In this document: positions 42,747-53,800 of the stretch, piece after piece | Position numbering within the stretch: position 1 is the first letter of the stretch | How the letters are laid out: the number at the start of each line of letters is the position of its first letter | Assembly (NCBI GenBank): GCA_035650075.1 | Contig: DASRII010000168.1 | Span: 3,731-67,730, forward strand | Length of the DNA stretch: 64,000 bases | Reading direction: 5' to 3' | Source: DASSUC01 sp035650075 | GTDB taxonomy: Bacteria; Actinomycetota; Actinomycetes; Mycobacteriales; Micromonosporaceae | Position numbers and translations under genes: made by a program | The notes under the pieces: model-generated | Seen by the model: the letters and a program-made list of their open reading frames with translations, nothing else | Told to the model about the DNA's origin: nothing | The model's database searches: none

Positions 42747-44567
42747 ATGTCGGTAGAGATCCGGGTACGCGCTCCCGAGCTTCGCGGTCGCGGCTGGCTG
42801 AACACGGGCGGGCGGCAGCTGGCGCTCGCCGACCTCCGCGGCAAGATCGTCCTACTCGACTTCTGGACCTTCTGCTGCATCAACTGCCTGCACGTGCTCG
42901 ACGAGTTGCGGCCGCTCGAGGAGGCGTACGCCGACGTGCTGGTCGTCGTCGGCGTGCACTCGCCGAAGTTCGAACACGAGCGGGATCCGGAGGCGCTCGC
43001 GGCCGCGGTCGAGCGGTATGGCGTAACGCACCCGGTCCTCGACGACCCGGAGTTGATCACCTGGCAGCAGTACACCGCCAAGGCATGGCCGACGCTGTCC
43101 GTGGTGGATCCGGAGGGGTACCTGGTCGCCAGCATGGCCGGCGAGGGACATGCCTTGGGACTCCGCCGGCTGATCGACGAGCTGATCGTGCGGCACGAGG
43201 CAAGGGGCACGCTGCACCGCGGCGACGGGCCGTACGTAACATCCGAGCCGCCGTCCACCACGCTGCGCTTTCCCGGCAAGGCGATCCTGACGCCCGACGG
43301 TACGATCCTCGTCTCCGACTCCGCCCGACACTCCATTGTGGAGCTTGCTGCGGACGGGGAGACGGTGGAGCGCCGGATCGGCTCGGGGCGCCGGGGACGG
43401 GCCGACGGACCACCGGAAGCGGCGGAGTTCTCCGAGCCGCAGGGCATGTGCCTGCTGCCGCCGCACACCGCCGAGATCGCCGGCTACGACCTCGTGGTCG
43501 CCGATACGGTGAACCACATGCTGCGCGGGGTGCGGCTGTCCGACGGTACGGTCACCACGGTCGCCGGCACCGGCCGTCCCTGGCGCTCCACAGTGGATGA
43601 CCACGCACACGACGCGTTGTCGGTGGACCTGTCGTCACCGTGGGACGTGGCATGGTACGACGACCGGGTGGTCGTGGCGATGGCCGGTATCCATCAACTG
43701 TGGTGGTTCGATCCGGTCAAGCGCACCGCCGGGGTCTACGCGGGCACCACCGTCGAAGCGCTGCGCGACGGCCCGCTGCCGGATGTCTGGCTCGCCCAGC
43801 CGTCCGGACTGTCGGTGTCCGCCGACGGCACCCGGCTGTGGGTCGCCGACTCGGAGACGTCAGCCCTGCGGTACGTCGAGGACGGCGCGCTGCACACCGC
43901 GGTGGGTCAAGGCCTGTTCGACTTCGGGCACGTCGACGGTCCGGCGGATCGGGCCCTGTTCCAGCACCCGCTCGGTGTCTGCGCGCTGCCGGACGGCTCG
44001 GTACTCGTGGCGGACACGTACAACGGTGCGGTCCGGCGCTTCGATCCCGAAGCCAACAAGGTGTCCACTGTGGCCGGTGAGCTGGCCGAGCCCACCGACG
44101 TGCTGCTGATCGGTGACGCGATCGTCGTCGTCGAGTCGGCCGCGCACCGGCTCACGAGGCTCGCCCCGGTGGGCAGCGTCACGGTCGACGGTGGACGGCA
44201 ACGCACCGAGCGGCCGCCGACCGAGGTGGCCGCCGGCGAGGTCACGCTGGACGTCATCTTCACCCCGGCACCGGGGCAGAAGCTCGACGACTCGTTCGGC
44301 CCGCCGCTGCGGCTGGAGGTTTCCGCGTCCCCTCCCGAACTGCTGGTCGAAGGCGCCGGTGTCGGCACCGAACTCCAGCGGCGACTCGTCACTGCGGCCG
44401 ACGTACCGCAGGGCGTGTTGCAGGTCGTCGCCCAGGCGGCCACCTGTGACGCGGAGGCCGCACATCCCGCCTGCCATCTGACCCGGCAGGACTGGGGGGT
44501 ACCGGTCGTGATCCGAGACGGTGGGGCGCATCGGCTACCGCTGGTGCTGCGCGGGCTCGACGCCTGA
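42747..44567 (+). CDS. Thioredoxin-like/NHL-repeat protein (NHLRC2-like)
   Basis: A 606-residue protein. The thioredoxin-like N-terminal domain (about 10-150) has active-site CCINC in DFWTFCCINCLHVLDE (C-I-N-C in place of C-G-P-C). An NHL beta-propeller (about 165-480) shows repeated blade motifs such as ILVSDSARHSIVEL, LVVADTVNHMLRGV and VLVADTYNGAVRRFDP. A C-terminal beta domain (about 495-606) completes the NHLRC2-like layout. No signal peptide, so it is cytosolic. Redox or protein-interaction role; the reaction is not defined for the family. Its stop abuts the stop of the convergent AfsR-type gene. Confidence 0.92.
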   Translation: MSVEIRVRAPELRGRGWLNTGGRQLALADLRGKIVLLDFWTFCCINCLHVLDELRPLEEAYADVLVVVGVHSPKFEHERDPEALAAAVERYGVTHPVLDDPELITWQQYTAKAWPTLSVVDPEGYLVASMAGEGHALGLRRLIDELIVRHEARGTLHRGDGPYVTSEPPSTTLRFPGKAILTPDGTILVSDSARHSIVELAADGETVERRIGSGRRGRADGPPEAAEFSEPQGMCLLPPHTAEIAGYDLVVADTVNHMLRGVRLSDGTVTTVAGTGRPWRSTVDDHAHDALSVDLSSPWDVAWYDDRVVVAMAGIHQLWWFDPVKRTAGVYAGTTVEALRDGPLPDVWLAQPSGLSVSADGTRLWVADSETSALRYVEDGALHTAVGQGLFDFGHVDGPADRALFQHPLGVCALPDGSVLVADTYNGAVRRFDPEANKVSTVAGELAEPTDVLLIGDAIVVVESAAHRLTRLAPVGSVTVDGGRQRTERPPTEVAAGEVTLDVIFTPAPGQKLDDSFGPPLRLEVSASPPELLVEGAGVGTELQRRLVTAADVPQGVLQVVAQAATCDAEAAHPACHLTRQDWGVPVVIRDGGAHRLPLVLRGLDA

Positions 44568-47285
44568 CTACTGCTTTTCGGCGCGCGGGTCGTTGATCGC
44601 CTGGTAGATCCGCTGCGCCTGCCGCCGGGCGTTCTCCGCCCGAGCCGGATCGGTCGTGGCGAGCGCGTCGGCGAGGACGTCCCACCCCCTCGCCTCGCGC
44701 AGCGGGAAAGGTACCGAGCGGGCAACTTCGATCTCGGCTTCGGCATGCGGCACCGCCTCGGCCGGCCGGCCCAGCTTGACGAGCACCTCGGCCAGGTCGT
44801 GGTGTGCGATGCACATCATGGACAGATCGCCGGCTGCGGTGGCCAACTCGAGTCCGCGCCGGAACTCCACGAGAGCCTCGTCGTACCGCCCCTGGTCGCC
44901 GTAGAGCGAACCGAGGTTGACTCGGGCGAACGATCCATACGCCGGACTGTCGGCGTACTCCGGAATGTCGACCGCACGCAGTTGGTGGTACTCGGCGCGA
45001 TCGAGGTCGCCCAGCTCTGTGTACGCGTAGGCCATGCTGTCGTAGTCCTTGCCGAGGCGCACCGGTTCGCCGAGCGCTATGTGGAGCCCGGCGCTGATCA
45101 GCCAGTTGTCGATGGCCTCGGTGTAGCGCCGAGCGAGGAGCAGTGCGGATCCGAGGCTGCCACGGATCCGCCCCTCGGCTGCCTTGTCCGCGACCGCCTG
45201 AGCGGCGGCGAGGCCCCACTGCGAGACCTGTATCCAGGTATCGACTTCGTGCCGCGCCACCAATCCACCCCGCTGCACGTACGCCAGCTGCCAGGCCTCG
45301 GTGTACCAACCACGGTCCAGGGCGTATCGGGCCGCTTCGAGCAGGGTGTCACGCTCGGCGGCGAACCATTCGGCGGCGGCCGCGGCATCGGTGATCGTGG
45401 GCAGGGGTCCGGGCGGGCTCTCCAGCGCCTCGTCGAGGTCGACTCGGCCCGGGGTGAGAACGTCGCCGACCGCGGCGCAGGCCGCGATGTACCAGCGGAG
45501 CAACGTGCGTACGCCGGCGTCGGTCGCCGCAGGGCCGTCGGCGAGCGCCTGCTCGACGGCGAACGCCCGGACCAGGTCGTGCAGCGCGAAACGCTGTCCG
45601 GGCCGAACCGCTACCAGGTGGACGTCGGTCAGCCGGTCGAGCTCGCCACGGACATCCACAGTGGACGACGATGCGAGTACGGAGGCGGCGTCCAGGCCGA
45701 TGTCCGGGCCGGGCGTGCTGCCCAGCAACCGCAGCAGCCGGCGGGCCGAGTGGCCCAGGCCGCGATAGCTGATCGCCAGGCTGGCCCGTACGCTGCGGTC
45801 GCCGGCGCGCAAAGCATCGAGCCGGCCACGTTCGTCGTCGAGCAGTTGGACAAGTTGCCCGATGTCCGTGACCGTACCGGAGGCCAACCGCACCGCCGCG
45901 ATCCGCAGGGCCAAGGGCAGGCCACCACACAGCCGCACGATCTCCCGTTCGAGGTGCGGCGCCGCGGCGACCCGCTCCGGCCCGGCGACGAGCGTCAGCA
46001 GCTCGACACCCTCCTGTGTGGACAGTTCGGCGAGCGGGACGAGCTTGGCTCCGTCGAGTCCCTGCAGGAGCGACCGCGTAGTGACGATGACGCCGCAGTC
46101 CACGCCACCGGGCAACAACGGGCGCACGTCCGTCTCGTTGGCCGCGTTGTCGAGCACGACGAGCAGGCGGCGCTCGGCCGTCACCGTGCGGTACAGCCCG
46201 ACCCGCTCGTCGGCGTCATAGGGCACGGACCGTGCCGGTACGCCCAACGCCCGGAGGAACGACCCCAGCACGGCATGCGTGTCGGCGGTCTCTCGCAACT
46301 CGATGTAGAGCTGCCCGTCGGGAAAGTGGTCCCGGCAGCCCCGGGCCACCGTCACCGCCAGCGCGGTCTTGCCGACGCCGCCCATTCCCGATACCACGAC
46401 GAGCGCGGGTGGCACCGTTTCCGAACCCCGTAGCCACGCCCGGATCTCCGCGGCTTCCTTCATCCGGCCCACGAAGTCGGGCACCGCGGGCGGCAGCTGC
46501 CGGGGGACGCCGTCCCGGTGTACCTGGGGACTCGGCGCCGGTGCCGTGGCGACGACCGGGACGCCACGGAGGATCGCCTGGTGCAGAGTCTGCAGTTCGG
46601 CGCCAGGATCCGCGCCGAACTCCTCGACGAGGCGCCTGCGGATCGTGCGGTACCGGTCGAGTGCCTCTTGGTCGCGACCGGCCGCATGCAATGCCTGCAT
46701 GAGGACCGCGACGAGCGGCTCGACCAGTGGGTGCTCGGCGACCTCCTGGTGCAGGCGGTGGATGACGGACTCGTGGTCGCCCAGACGCAGCTGTACCCGG
46801 CCCCAAGCGGTGACCGCGTCCAGATACTGCTGCTGGTAACCGTCCCGGATCCGGTCGACCCACGAGCCGGACAGACCCGAGAACGGGATACCGCGCCACA
46901 GCCGCAACGCCTCGTCGAGCATGTCCGCGCGTTCGTCGTCGCTGAACCGTGCTCCGAGTGCGCCACTGACCAGCTTGCGGAAGCGGAGCACGTCGACGCA
47001 CTCCGGATCGATACGCAACACATAACCGCCAGGCCCGCGATCGAGCCGCAGCGCGACCGACGCCAGCGCGCGACGGATCCGCATGAGGTGGGCGTACAAG
47101 GCATTCCGCGCCTCGGCGGGCGGATCGTCGTCCCACACCCGGCTGACGAGCGTGTCGACCGGCACCACGCGCCCCGCGTCGACGACGAGTGCGGCGAAGA
47201 CGGTCCGTTGCTTCGGCGGACCGAGGTCGACCGAGTTGCCTCCCGACCACAGCTCCACAGGGCCGAGCACCCGAACCTCTGTCAC
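44568..47285 (-). CDS. AfsR/SARP-family regulator (OmpR-type HTH, BTAD, NB-ARC, TPR)
   Basis: A 905-residue STAND regulator. An OmpR-like winged helix (1-95, VELWSGGNSVDLGPPKQRTV) and bacterial transcriptional activator domain (96-240) are followed by an NTPase with P-loop SGMGGVGKTALA (299-310) and Walker B VVLDN. GLPLAL is the NB-ARC GxP motif, and tetratricopeptide repeats follow (about 690-900; SFARVNLGSLYGDQGRYDEALVEF). Such proteins activate secondary-metabolite or morphological genes. GTG 47285 has GGGGGGAGA in front. Its nearest potential targets are the divergent secreted LamG/RHS genes, separated by 120 bp; control of them is inference. Confidence 0.93.
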   Translation of the reverse strand: MTEVRVLGPVELWSGGNSVDLGPPKQRTVFAALVVDAGRVVPVDTLVSRVWDDDPPAEARNALYAHLMRIRRALASVALRLDRGPGGYVLRIDPECVDVLRFRKLVSGALGARFSDDERADMLDEALRLWRGIPFSGLSGSWVDRIRDGYQQQYLDAVTAWGRVQLRLGDHESVIHRLHQEVAEHPLVEPLVAVLMQALHAAGRDQEALDRYRTIRRRLVEEFGADPGAELQTLHQAILRGVPVVATAPAPSPQVHRDGVPRQLPPAVPDFVGRMKEAAEIRAWLRGSETVPPALVVVSGMGGVGKTALAVTVARGCRDHFPDGQLYIELRETADTHAVLGSFLRALGVPARSVPYDADERVGLYRTVTAERRLLVVLDNAANETDVRPLLPGGVDCGVIVTTRSLLQGLDGAKLVPLAELSTQEGVELLTLVAGPERVAAAPHLEREIVRLCGGLPLALRIAAVRLASGTVTDIGQLVQLLDDERGRLDALRAGDRSVRASLAISYRGLGHSARRLLRLLGSTPGPDIGLDAASVLASSSTVDVRGELDRLTDVHLVAVRPGQRFALHDLVRAFAVEQALADGPAATDAGVRTLLRWYIAACAAVGDVLTPGRVDLDEALESPPGPLPTITDAAAAAEWFAAERDTLLEAARYALDRGWYTEAWQLAYVQRGGLVARHEVDTWIQVSQWGLAAAQAVADKAAEGRIRGSLGSALLLARRYTEAIDNWLISAGLHIALGEPVRLGKDYDSMAYAYTELGDLDRAEYHQLRAVDIPEYADSPAYGSFARVNLGSLYGDQGRYDEALVEFRRGLELATAAGDLSMMCIAHHDLAEVLVKLGRPAEAVPHAEAEIEVARSVPFPLREARGWDVLADALATTDPARAENARRQAQRIYQAINDPRAEKQ

Positions 47286-47405
47286 CGTCTCCCCCCAACG
47301 GCGCCGCTATAGGGCGATAAGACGTTCGTAAGGTCGCCGACCAGATCGTACCCGCACGCTGCTAGCCGCGACGGCGTTGCCGTCCGGTGGGCAGAAGGGG
47401 TGCAC

Positions 47406-50400
47406 ATGTTGGGAGTCACGGGGGCGCGTTCCGCCCTTCTCCGCGCGATGGTGGTGCTCGCTCTAGGCGCCGGTGTACTCGTCGTGGTCGGTTCTCCACA
47501 GACGGTCGCGGCGGCGGCCGCGCCGGTCTGTGCGCTCGAACAGGGGAACGACACGGAGGCCGCCGCGATGGCGCGGGCCTGCGGCCAACGGGTCGAGATC
47601 ACCCAACGGCGTACGCGGACCCATACGTTCTATTCGAACCCTGACGGCACACTGACCGTGGAGTTCACCCAGAAGCCAACTCGGATGCGGTCGGCCAGCG
47701 GGGCTTGGGTACCGGTGGACCTGACCCTCGAACGGCGCCCGGATGGCTCGATCGCCCCGCGGGCGCATCCCAATGACCTCAGGCTCGCCGGAGCCCGCAC
47801 CGGGGGCGAGGGCGACCTGGCCTCCTTCGGGTCCGGCACCGACCGCGTCAGTCTGGGCTGGCGCGGCCGCTTGCCCGAGCCGGTACTGTCCGGCAAGGTA
47901 GCGACGTATGTCGATGTAATGCCAGGCGTCGACATCGTCGTCGAGGCGCTGCGCACAGGCTTCGAGCAGTACCTGGTCGTAAAGACCCATGCCGCCGCGA
48001 ACGCGATCGGTGCGATCCGGATGCCGTGGCGGACCGGTACCCTCACCCCTCGATCGCGGAAGGACGGCTCGATCGCGCTGACGGGGGCCCGCGATCGAGT
48101 GGTCGCGGAACTTCCCGCAGCCGTGATGTGGGACGCGACGGTGACCCCGCGCTCTGGCGTGCACTCCCGGACGGCGCCGGTCGCGATGACCGTGGCCGGA
48201 CCGGACCTAGTCCTCACCGCCGACCGAGCCTTTCTGGACGACCCGGCCACCGTCTACCCGGTGACCATCGACCCGATCATCGACCCGGATCCGGCGTACG
48301 ACGCGTTCGTGCAGACCGGCTACGTCAGCGACCAGTCCTGGCAGGAGGACCTGCGGCTCGGCTACTCCGACGACGGCGGCAGCTGGACGGCCCGCTCGTA
48401 CATGCGCTGGGACGGCCTCAGCCCGTACTGGGGCACCAGGGTGGTCAGCGCCACTCTGAGCCTCTGGGAGTGGTGGTCGTGGTCCTGCACACCTGCGCAA
48501 TGGGAGGCGTGGCGCGTCGACTCCACCGGCACGGGCACCCGGTGGACCAACCAGCCGGTATGGCGTCAGCTGGCGGGAACCTCGAGCCAAACGAAGGGCC
48601 ACGACTCGGGCTGCAGTCCGGGCTGGGTAGCCGTCAGCGTCGTCAACCCGTTCCAGACCAGCTTCACCAACCACTACAACACGGCCAACATCGGCCTGCG
48701 GGCCACCACCGAGACCAGCCACAACGGGTGGAAGCGGTTCGACTCGTCCGAGGGCACCCACCCGCCGGTCGTCTCTATCACGATCAACCACATTCCGGGT
48801 ACGCCGACCGGCCTCAGCCCGACCGCGGACGGCAGCGCGGCCTGCGGCACGACCATCGGTACGACGTCGACGAAGCTGCGCGCGAAGTACGTCGATGTCG
48901 ACACGAGCGACAACCTGACGGCAGTCTTCGAGTACAAGCTGCTGCCCTCCGGTACGCCGGTTCAGGTGTCGGGCGTTCCCAAGGCGGCCAACAACTACGG
49001 GACCACGCAGAACTCGATCACGTTCGCCAACGGCAGTTCGTACTCGTTCCGGGTGCAGACCTCAGATGCGTACGACACCTCGCCGTGGTCGCCCTGGTGC
49101 AACTTCACGGTGCAGCAGGGGAAGCCGATAGCTCCCACAGTCACGTCGACCGCTTATCCGGCGGACGGCAGTCCACATGGCGGACCCGGCGTTTCGGGCA
49201 CGTTCACGTTCGGGCCGGGCGCGTCGGACCCACTCGCGGGCGTGATCACCTCCTACAGCTACGGCTGGACCGACCCACCGACGAACACTGTGACCGTCTC
49301 CGCCGGCACGACCACGGCGCCAATCGCCCTGACGCCGCCCCGGTACGGACTGAACACGCTCTACGTACTGGCCCGTACCAGCGCCGGGACGCCGGGCACC
49401 ACCCGGCCGTACCGGTTCCTGGTGAACGGTCCGGGCGCGGCGGTTGCCCGGTACCAGATGGATCCGTTCGTGCCCTACGACGATCAGCAGGGTAACCCGC
49501 CGCTCAGCCCGGGCGAAGGCGTCTACCTCGTCCAGGACGTTCGATTCCTCGGCTTCGGTTCGGTCTACTTCGACGCCTTCTGGGACAGCAAGGCAACAGC
49601 GCCGGTGTCTGCGTTCGACACCGCCGGCTCGTTCAGCGTGGCCGCCTGGGTCCGGACACTGTCGGCCAACTGCTCCGGCAACTCCACGGCAGTGTCGATA
49701 GACGGGTCGTCCACGGCCGGCAGCAACTACACCAGTGGCCTGTTCCTCGGATTGGACTGCACCACCAGGAAGTGGAAGTTCCGGGTCCCGGCCACCAACA
49801 CCGGCATCCCGAGTACGACCGAGGTCAGCTCGACCAACGTCGCCACCGTCGGCCGGTGGACCCACCTGGTCGGGGTGTGGGACGAGAGCGAGAAGAAGAT
49901 CCGGCTCTGGGTAGACGGGGTGTCGGTGGAGGCCACACCAAGCTCATCCTGGCTCACCGCACGCCAGGACGGGTGGAAGGCGACCGGTCCGCTCGTGCTC
50001 GGCCGGGACCGCTTCAACTCGACGGACGGCGGATGGTTCTGGGGCCACATCGCGGATGTCGTGCTCTACAACCGGGTGGTGGTCGCGGACGACCTCTGGG
50101 GATCCACAAAGGACGACGACACTGGCACACCCGACCACGAGGGTCTGCTCCAACCAGTGAACGTCGGCTCATGGAACTTTGCAGATGCCAGTCCCAGCCG
50201 ACCAGACTCGGCTGACGGCACTCCTCTCGGCGGCCATCCGATCAACCTGGATCCACATTGGACAGATGTACCGCCTCCGTCTTCGTACATAACGGATGGC
50301 CACGACGGCGCCGGCGCGCTGTCGCTGGATGGCCTGGCGGGGTTCGCGGCCACCACCGACTTCGGTAGCGACCCGGTGAGCAGCGCCGACGACATCCAGT

Positions 50401-50882
50401 ACCCCGTGGTGCGAACTGATCAGTCGCTGACGGTCTCGGCCTGGGTCCGCGTACGCGCGTCCACCGGCACCGACCAAGTCGTCCTACGGCAAGGCAACGG
50501 TGCCACGTCGGCGATGAAGCTGATGCTGCGTGGGTCAGACGGCAAATGGGAGTTCTACATCAAGACCCCCGACGGCGCCGGCGGTTACAGCACCACGAAC
50601 GCCTACTCCGACGGCCCCGCCACCATCGACAACGATTGGGTCCATCTCGTCGGGGTGTTCGACGCCGCTACCAAAGAAGTCCGCCTGTACGTGCAGGGCA
50701 AGCTTCAGCTCGCACACCAAACCGGAGCGGCCGGTTTCCACTCCACCGACAGTCTGGTGCTCGGCATGGTCGGCAGTGGCTCCGGCGGCTTCCTCGCCGG
50801 CGACATCGACCAGGTGAAGGTCTACGTCGGCGCTATGAGCGACCGCGAGGTACTCGTCCTGTTCAACACCCCCAACGGCTGA
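47406..50882 (+). CDS. Secreted DNRLRE/LamG-domain protein of the RHS locus
   Basis: An exported protein of 1158 residues. The signal peptide (1-40) ends near VAAAAA. A region with YSNPDGTLTVEFTQKP and MWDATVTP is typical of the N-termini of actinobacterial RHS-associated proteins. A DNRLRE-type domain (about 290-455, YDAFVQTGYVSDQSW and WTNQPVW) is followed by a fibronectin-like stretch and two LamG/concanavalin-like domains (about 680-870 and 980-1150, SVAAWVRT, WTHLVGVWDES, WVHLVGVFDA). No enzyme motif. ATG 47406 with GAAGGGG; GTG 47400 is two codons earlier. The RHS toxin gene follows after 13 bp, so it is probably a secreted carrier or adhesin partner. Confidence 0.87.
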   Translation: MLGVTGARSALLRAMVVLALGAGVLVVVGSPQTVAAAAAPVCALEQGNDTEAAAMARACGQRVEITQRRTRTHTFYSNPDGTLTVEFTQKPTRMRSASGAWVPVDLTLERRPDGSIAPRAHPNDLRLAGARTGGEGDLASFGSGTDRVSLGWRGRLPEPVLSGKVATYVDVMPGVDIVVEALRTGFEQYLVVKTHAAANAIGAIRMPWRTGTLTPRSRKDGSIALTGARDRVVAELPAAVMWDATVTPRSGVHSRTAPVAMTVAGPDLVLTADRAFLDDPATVYPVTIDPIIDPDPAYDAFVQTGYVSDQSWQEDLRLGYSDDGGSWTARSYMRWDGLSPYWGTRVVSATLSLWEWWSWSCTPAQWEAWRVDSTGTGTRWTNQPVWRQLAGTSSQTKGHDSGCSPGWVAVSVVNPFQTSFTNHYNTANIGLRATTETSHNGWKRFDSSEGTHPPVVSITINHIPGTPTGLSPTADGSAACGTTIGTTSTKLRAKYVDVDTSDNLTAVFEYKLLPSGTPVQVSGVPKAANNYGTTQNSITFANGSSYSFRVQTSDAYDTSPWSPWCNFTVQQGKPIAPTVTSTAYPADGSPHGGPGVSGTFTFGPGASDPLAGVITSYSYGWTDPPTNTVTVSAGTTTAPIALTPPRYGLNTLYVLARTSAGTPGTTRPYRFLVNGPGAAVARYQMDPFVPYDDQQGNPPLSPGEGVYLVQDVRFLGFGSVYFDAFWDSKATAPVSAFDTAGSFSVAAWVRTLSANCSGNSTAVSIDGSSTAGSNYTSGLFLGLDCTTRKWKFRVPATNTGIPSTTEVSSTNVATVGRWTHLVGVWDESEKKIRLWVDGVSVEATPSSSWLTARQDGWKATGPLVLGRDRFNSTDGGWFWGHIADVVLYNRVVVADDLWGSTKDDDTGTPDHEGLLQPVNVGSWNFADASPSRPDSADGTPLGGHPINLDPHWTDVPPPSSYITDGHDGAGALSLDGLAGFAATTDFGSDPVSSADDIQYPVVRTDQSLTVSAWVRVRASTGTDQVVLRQGNGATSAMKLMLRGSDGKWEFYIKTPDGAGGYSTTNAYSDGPATIDNDWVHLVGVFDAATKEVRLYVQGKLQLAHQTGAAGFHSTDSLVLGMVGSGSGGFLAGDIDQVKVYVGAMSDREVLVLFNTPNG

Positions 50883-50895
50883 CCCGGAGGTTGCT

Positions 50896-53800
50896 GTGAC
50901 GCCCCGATCCTCGTGCCTGCGGCGCGCCACCGTGGCGACGTTGCCCGTCGTTCTTGTCGCCAGCCTGCTCGGGCAGCAACCGGCCCGCGCGACCGAACCC
51001 GATCCGGTACATCTCGCGGCGCAGCAGGTGCCGTCGGTGCACGGCACTGTTGTGCAACCACGTCCTCGACCCGCCGGTCCTCAGTCGGGCGCACCACGCC
51101 CCGCGCCACCGGTCTGGCCGGCGGCCGGCACCGCCGAGCTGGTCGTCCCGTCGCGCGCGGGGAACCTGCCGGTCTCCGTCGAACGCCCGGCTGCCGCCGG
51201 TCAGGCGGTCTCGTCGGTACGCGTGACGCTGCTGGACCGGGCCACTCTGCCGGCCCGCCTACGGGACGGTCTCGTGCTGCGACTGCTGCGCACAGACGGC
51301 GCGGCCACGCCGGGGCGGATCCGGATCAGCGTGGACTACTCGGCCTTCGCCAGCGCTCGAGGCGCGGATTGGAGCAGCCGGCTGCGGCTCGTGTCCGTAG
51401 CCGAGTGCGCGCTCCGCGAGCCAATAGCCGCGGGCTGCCCGGCCGGTACTCCGCTGGCGTCGACGAACAACCCGCGGCCGGGCCGGGTGTCCGCCGACGT
51501 CTCGTTGAGCGGCGAAAAGGGCGGCACTTTCGTCGTACTGACCGCTGGTGCGTCCGGGGCGGCCGGCGATTTCGCGGCGACCTCGCTACAAGCGTCGTCG
51601 ACCTGGTCGGCCGGCGGGAACTCGGGCGACTTCTCGTGGAGCTATCCGATGCGGGTACCGCCATCGCTGGGCGGGCCGGCGCCGTCGCTTGCGCTGGCCT
51701 ACTCTTCGTCCTCTGTGGACGGTCGCAGCGAGGCCACCAACAATCAACCGTCCTGGGTCGGCGAGGGTTTCGACTGGTGGCCGGGGTACGTCGAGCGCCG
51801 GTACAAGCCATGCGCCACCGATCTGGGTTCGGGCGCCAACAACACGATCGAGACCGGTGACCTGTGTTGGGGCACGGACAACGCCACGATGTCGCTCAAC
51901 GGTTCCGGGGGCGAGCTGATCCGCGACGGCGCTACCGGTACCTGGCGGCTGAAGAACGACGACGCGTCCAAAGTGGAGCGTCTGACAGGCGCGATCAACG
52001 GCGCCAACGGCGGCGAGTACTGGCGGATCACCGGCTCCGACGGCACCCAGTACTACTTCGGGCTCAACCGGCTCCCCGGCTACACCGGCACCGCGCCGGC
52101 GAACAAGACCACCAGCTCGACCTGGACCGTTCCGGTCGCCGGCAATCACACCGGAGAGCCCTGCCACGCGGCCTCGTTCCTCGGGTCCTTCTGCAATCAG
52201 GCGTGGCGGTGGAATCTCGACTACGTGGTGGACCTGCACGGCAACACCATGTCGTTGTTCTATACCCCGGAGACCAACAAGTACGCCCGCAACAACACCG
52301 ACTCCGACGATGTCTCGTACATCCGGGGCGGCGTCCTGGAACGCATCGACTACGGCACGGACAAACGATCTGGTACGGACACCGAGAACACCGCCACCCC
52401 GCCCCCGATGCGGGTGACGTTCACCCCCTCCGACCGTTGCCTGTCGGCCTGTTGGAACGGCACCGACCCGAACGAGCCGAACTGGTATGACACGCCGTGG
52501 GACCAATACTGCAAGGCGAGCAATACCTCATGCGTATTGCAGTACTCGCCGACGTTCTGGACCAGCAAGCGGTTGACCGGAATCACCACGTGGGTGTGGA
52601 ACATCGGCGCACCAGCGCCCCGGCCGGTCGACGGGTGGACGCTCACGCACACCTTCCCGAGTCCCGGTGACGGTACCCGGGCCGGCCTCTGGCTGGCGTC
52701 GATCGTCCACACCGGCAAGGCGACGGGCTCGGCTGTCCTCGGCACCGAGGTGGCGATGCCGGCGATCACCTTCGACTGGGTGCAGATGCCTAACCGGGTC
52801 GACTCACTCCCGGACGGTAAGTTCCCGATGAACTGGATGCGCATCAACACCATCTGGGCCGACGCGGGCGGGAAGATAAAGGTCGACTACACCGGGCCGG
52901 ACTGCATCGTCGGCGTCCGGATGCCCAGCTCGCCGCAGAACAATACGCTGCGCTGCTATCCGGTACGCGAGGAGCAGCCGGACCATTCGATCCAGACCGA
53001 GTACTTCCACAAGTACCTCGTGACCAAGGTGACCGAGTCGGACTGGACCGGTGGCGGCCCGGACATCGTGACCAGCTACGAGTACGTAGGAACACCCGCC
53101 TGGCGGCACACCGACGATGACGGCATCACGCGCGACAACCTGCGCACCTGGTCAGACTTCCGCGGCTACGGCCAGGTCAACACCCGGGTGGGTGACCCCG
53201 GCAGCGGTACCGAGACGTTGTCCGAGACGGTGTTCTTCCGGGGCATGCACGGCGACCTCGACGGCGCTGGCGGTACCCGCACCATCGTCATGCAGGCCAT
53301 CGACGGCAACGGCGACGGGGATACCGCGGACACTACGACAGCGGATGCCCCTGCGGTCAACGACGAGAACACCTACACGGGCATGGCCCGCCTATCGACC
53401 GTCTACAATGGAGTCGAGTCGGCCCCGCTCTCCCGTACCGTCAACGAGCCATGGCAGTCCGCGCCCACCGCCACCCGCGACATGGGCGACACGATCGTGT
53501 ACGCCCGCCATGTCGGCACCCGCGCCACCTGGGCGGGCACCAAGCTGACCGCCGGCTGGCGGGTGACCCGGCTCGACACCACATACGACAACACGTACGG
53601 GATGGTCACGCAGACCGACGACCAGGGCGATGTTGCCGTCTCGGGGGACGAGGAATGCAGTAAGACCACGTACGGCCGGAATGTCACCGCGAACCTGCTG
53701 ACGCTGCCGAGCCAGGTGGAGACCTACGCGCTGCGGTGCAGCGGCTCGGCCATCAGCGACGCCGACGTCGTCGGGATGACCCGCAACCTCTTCGACCACC

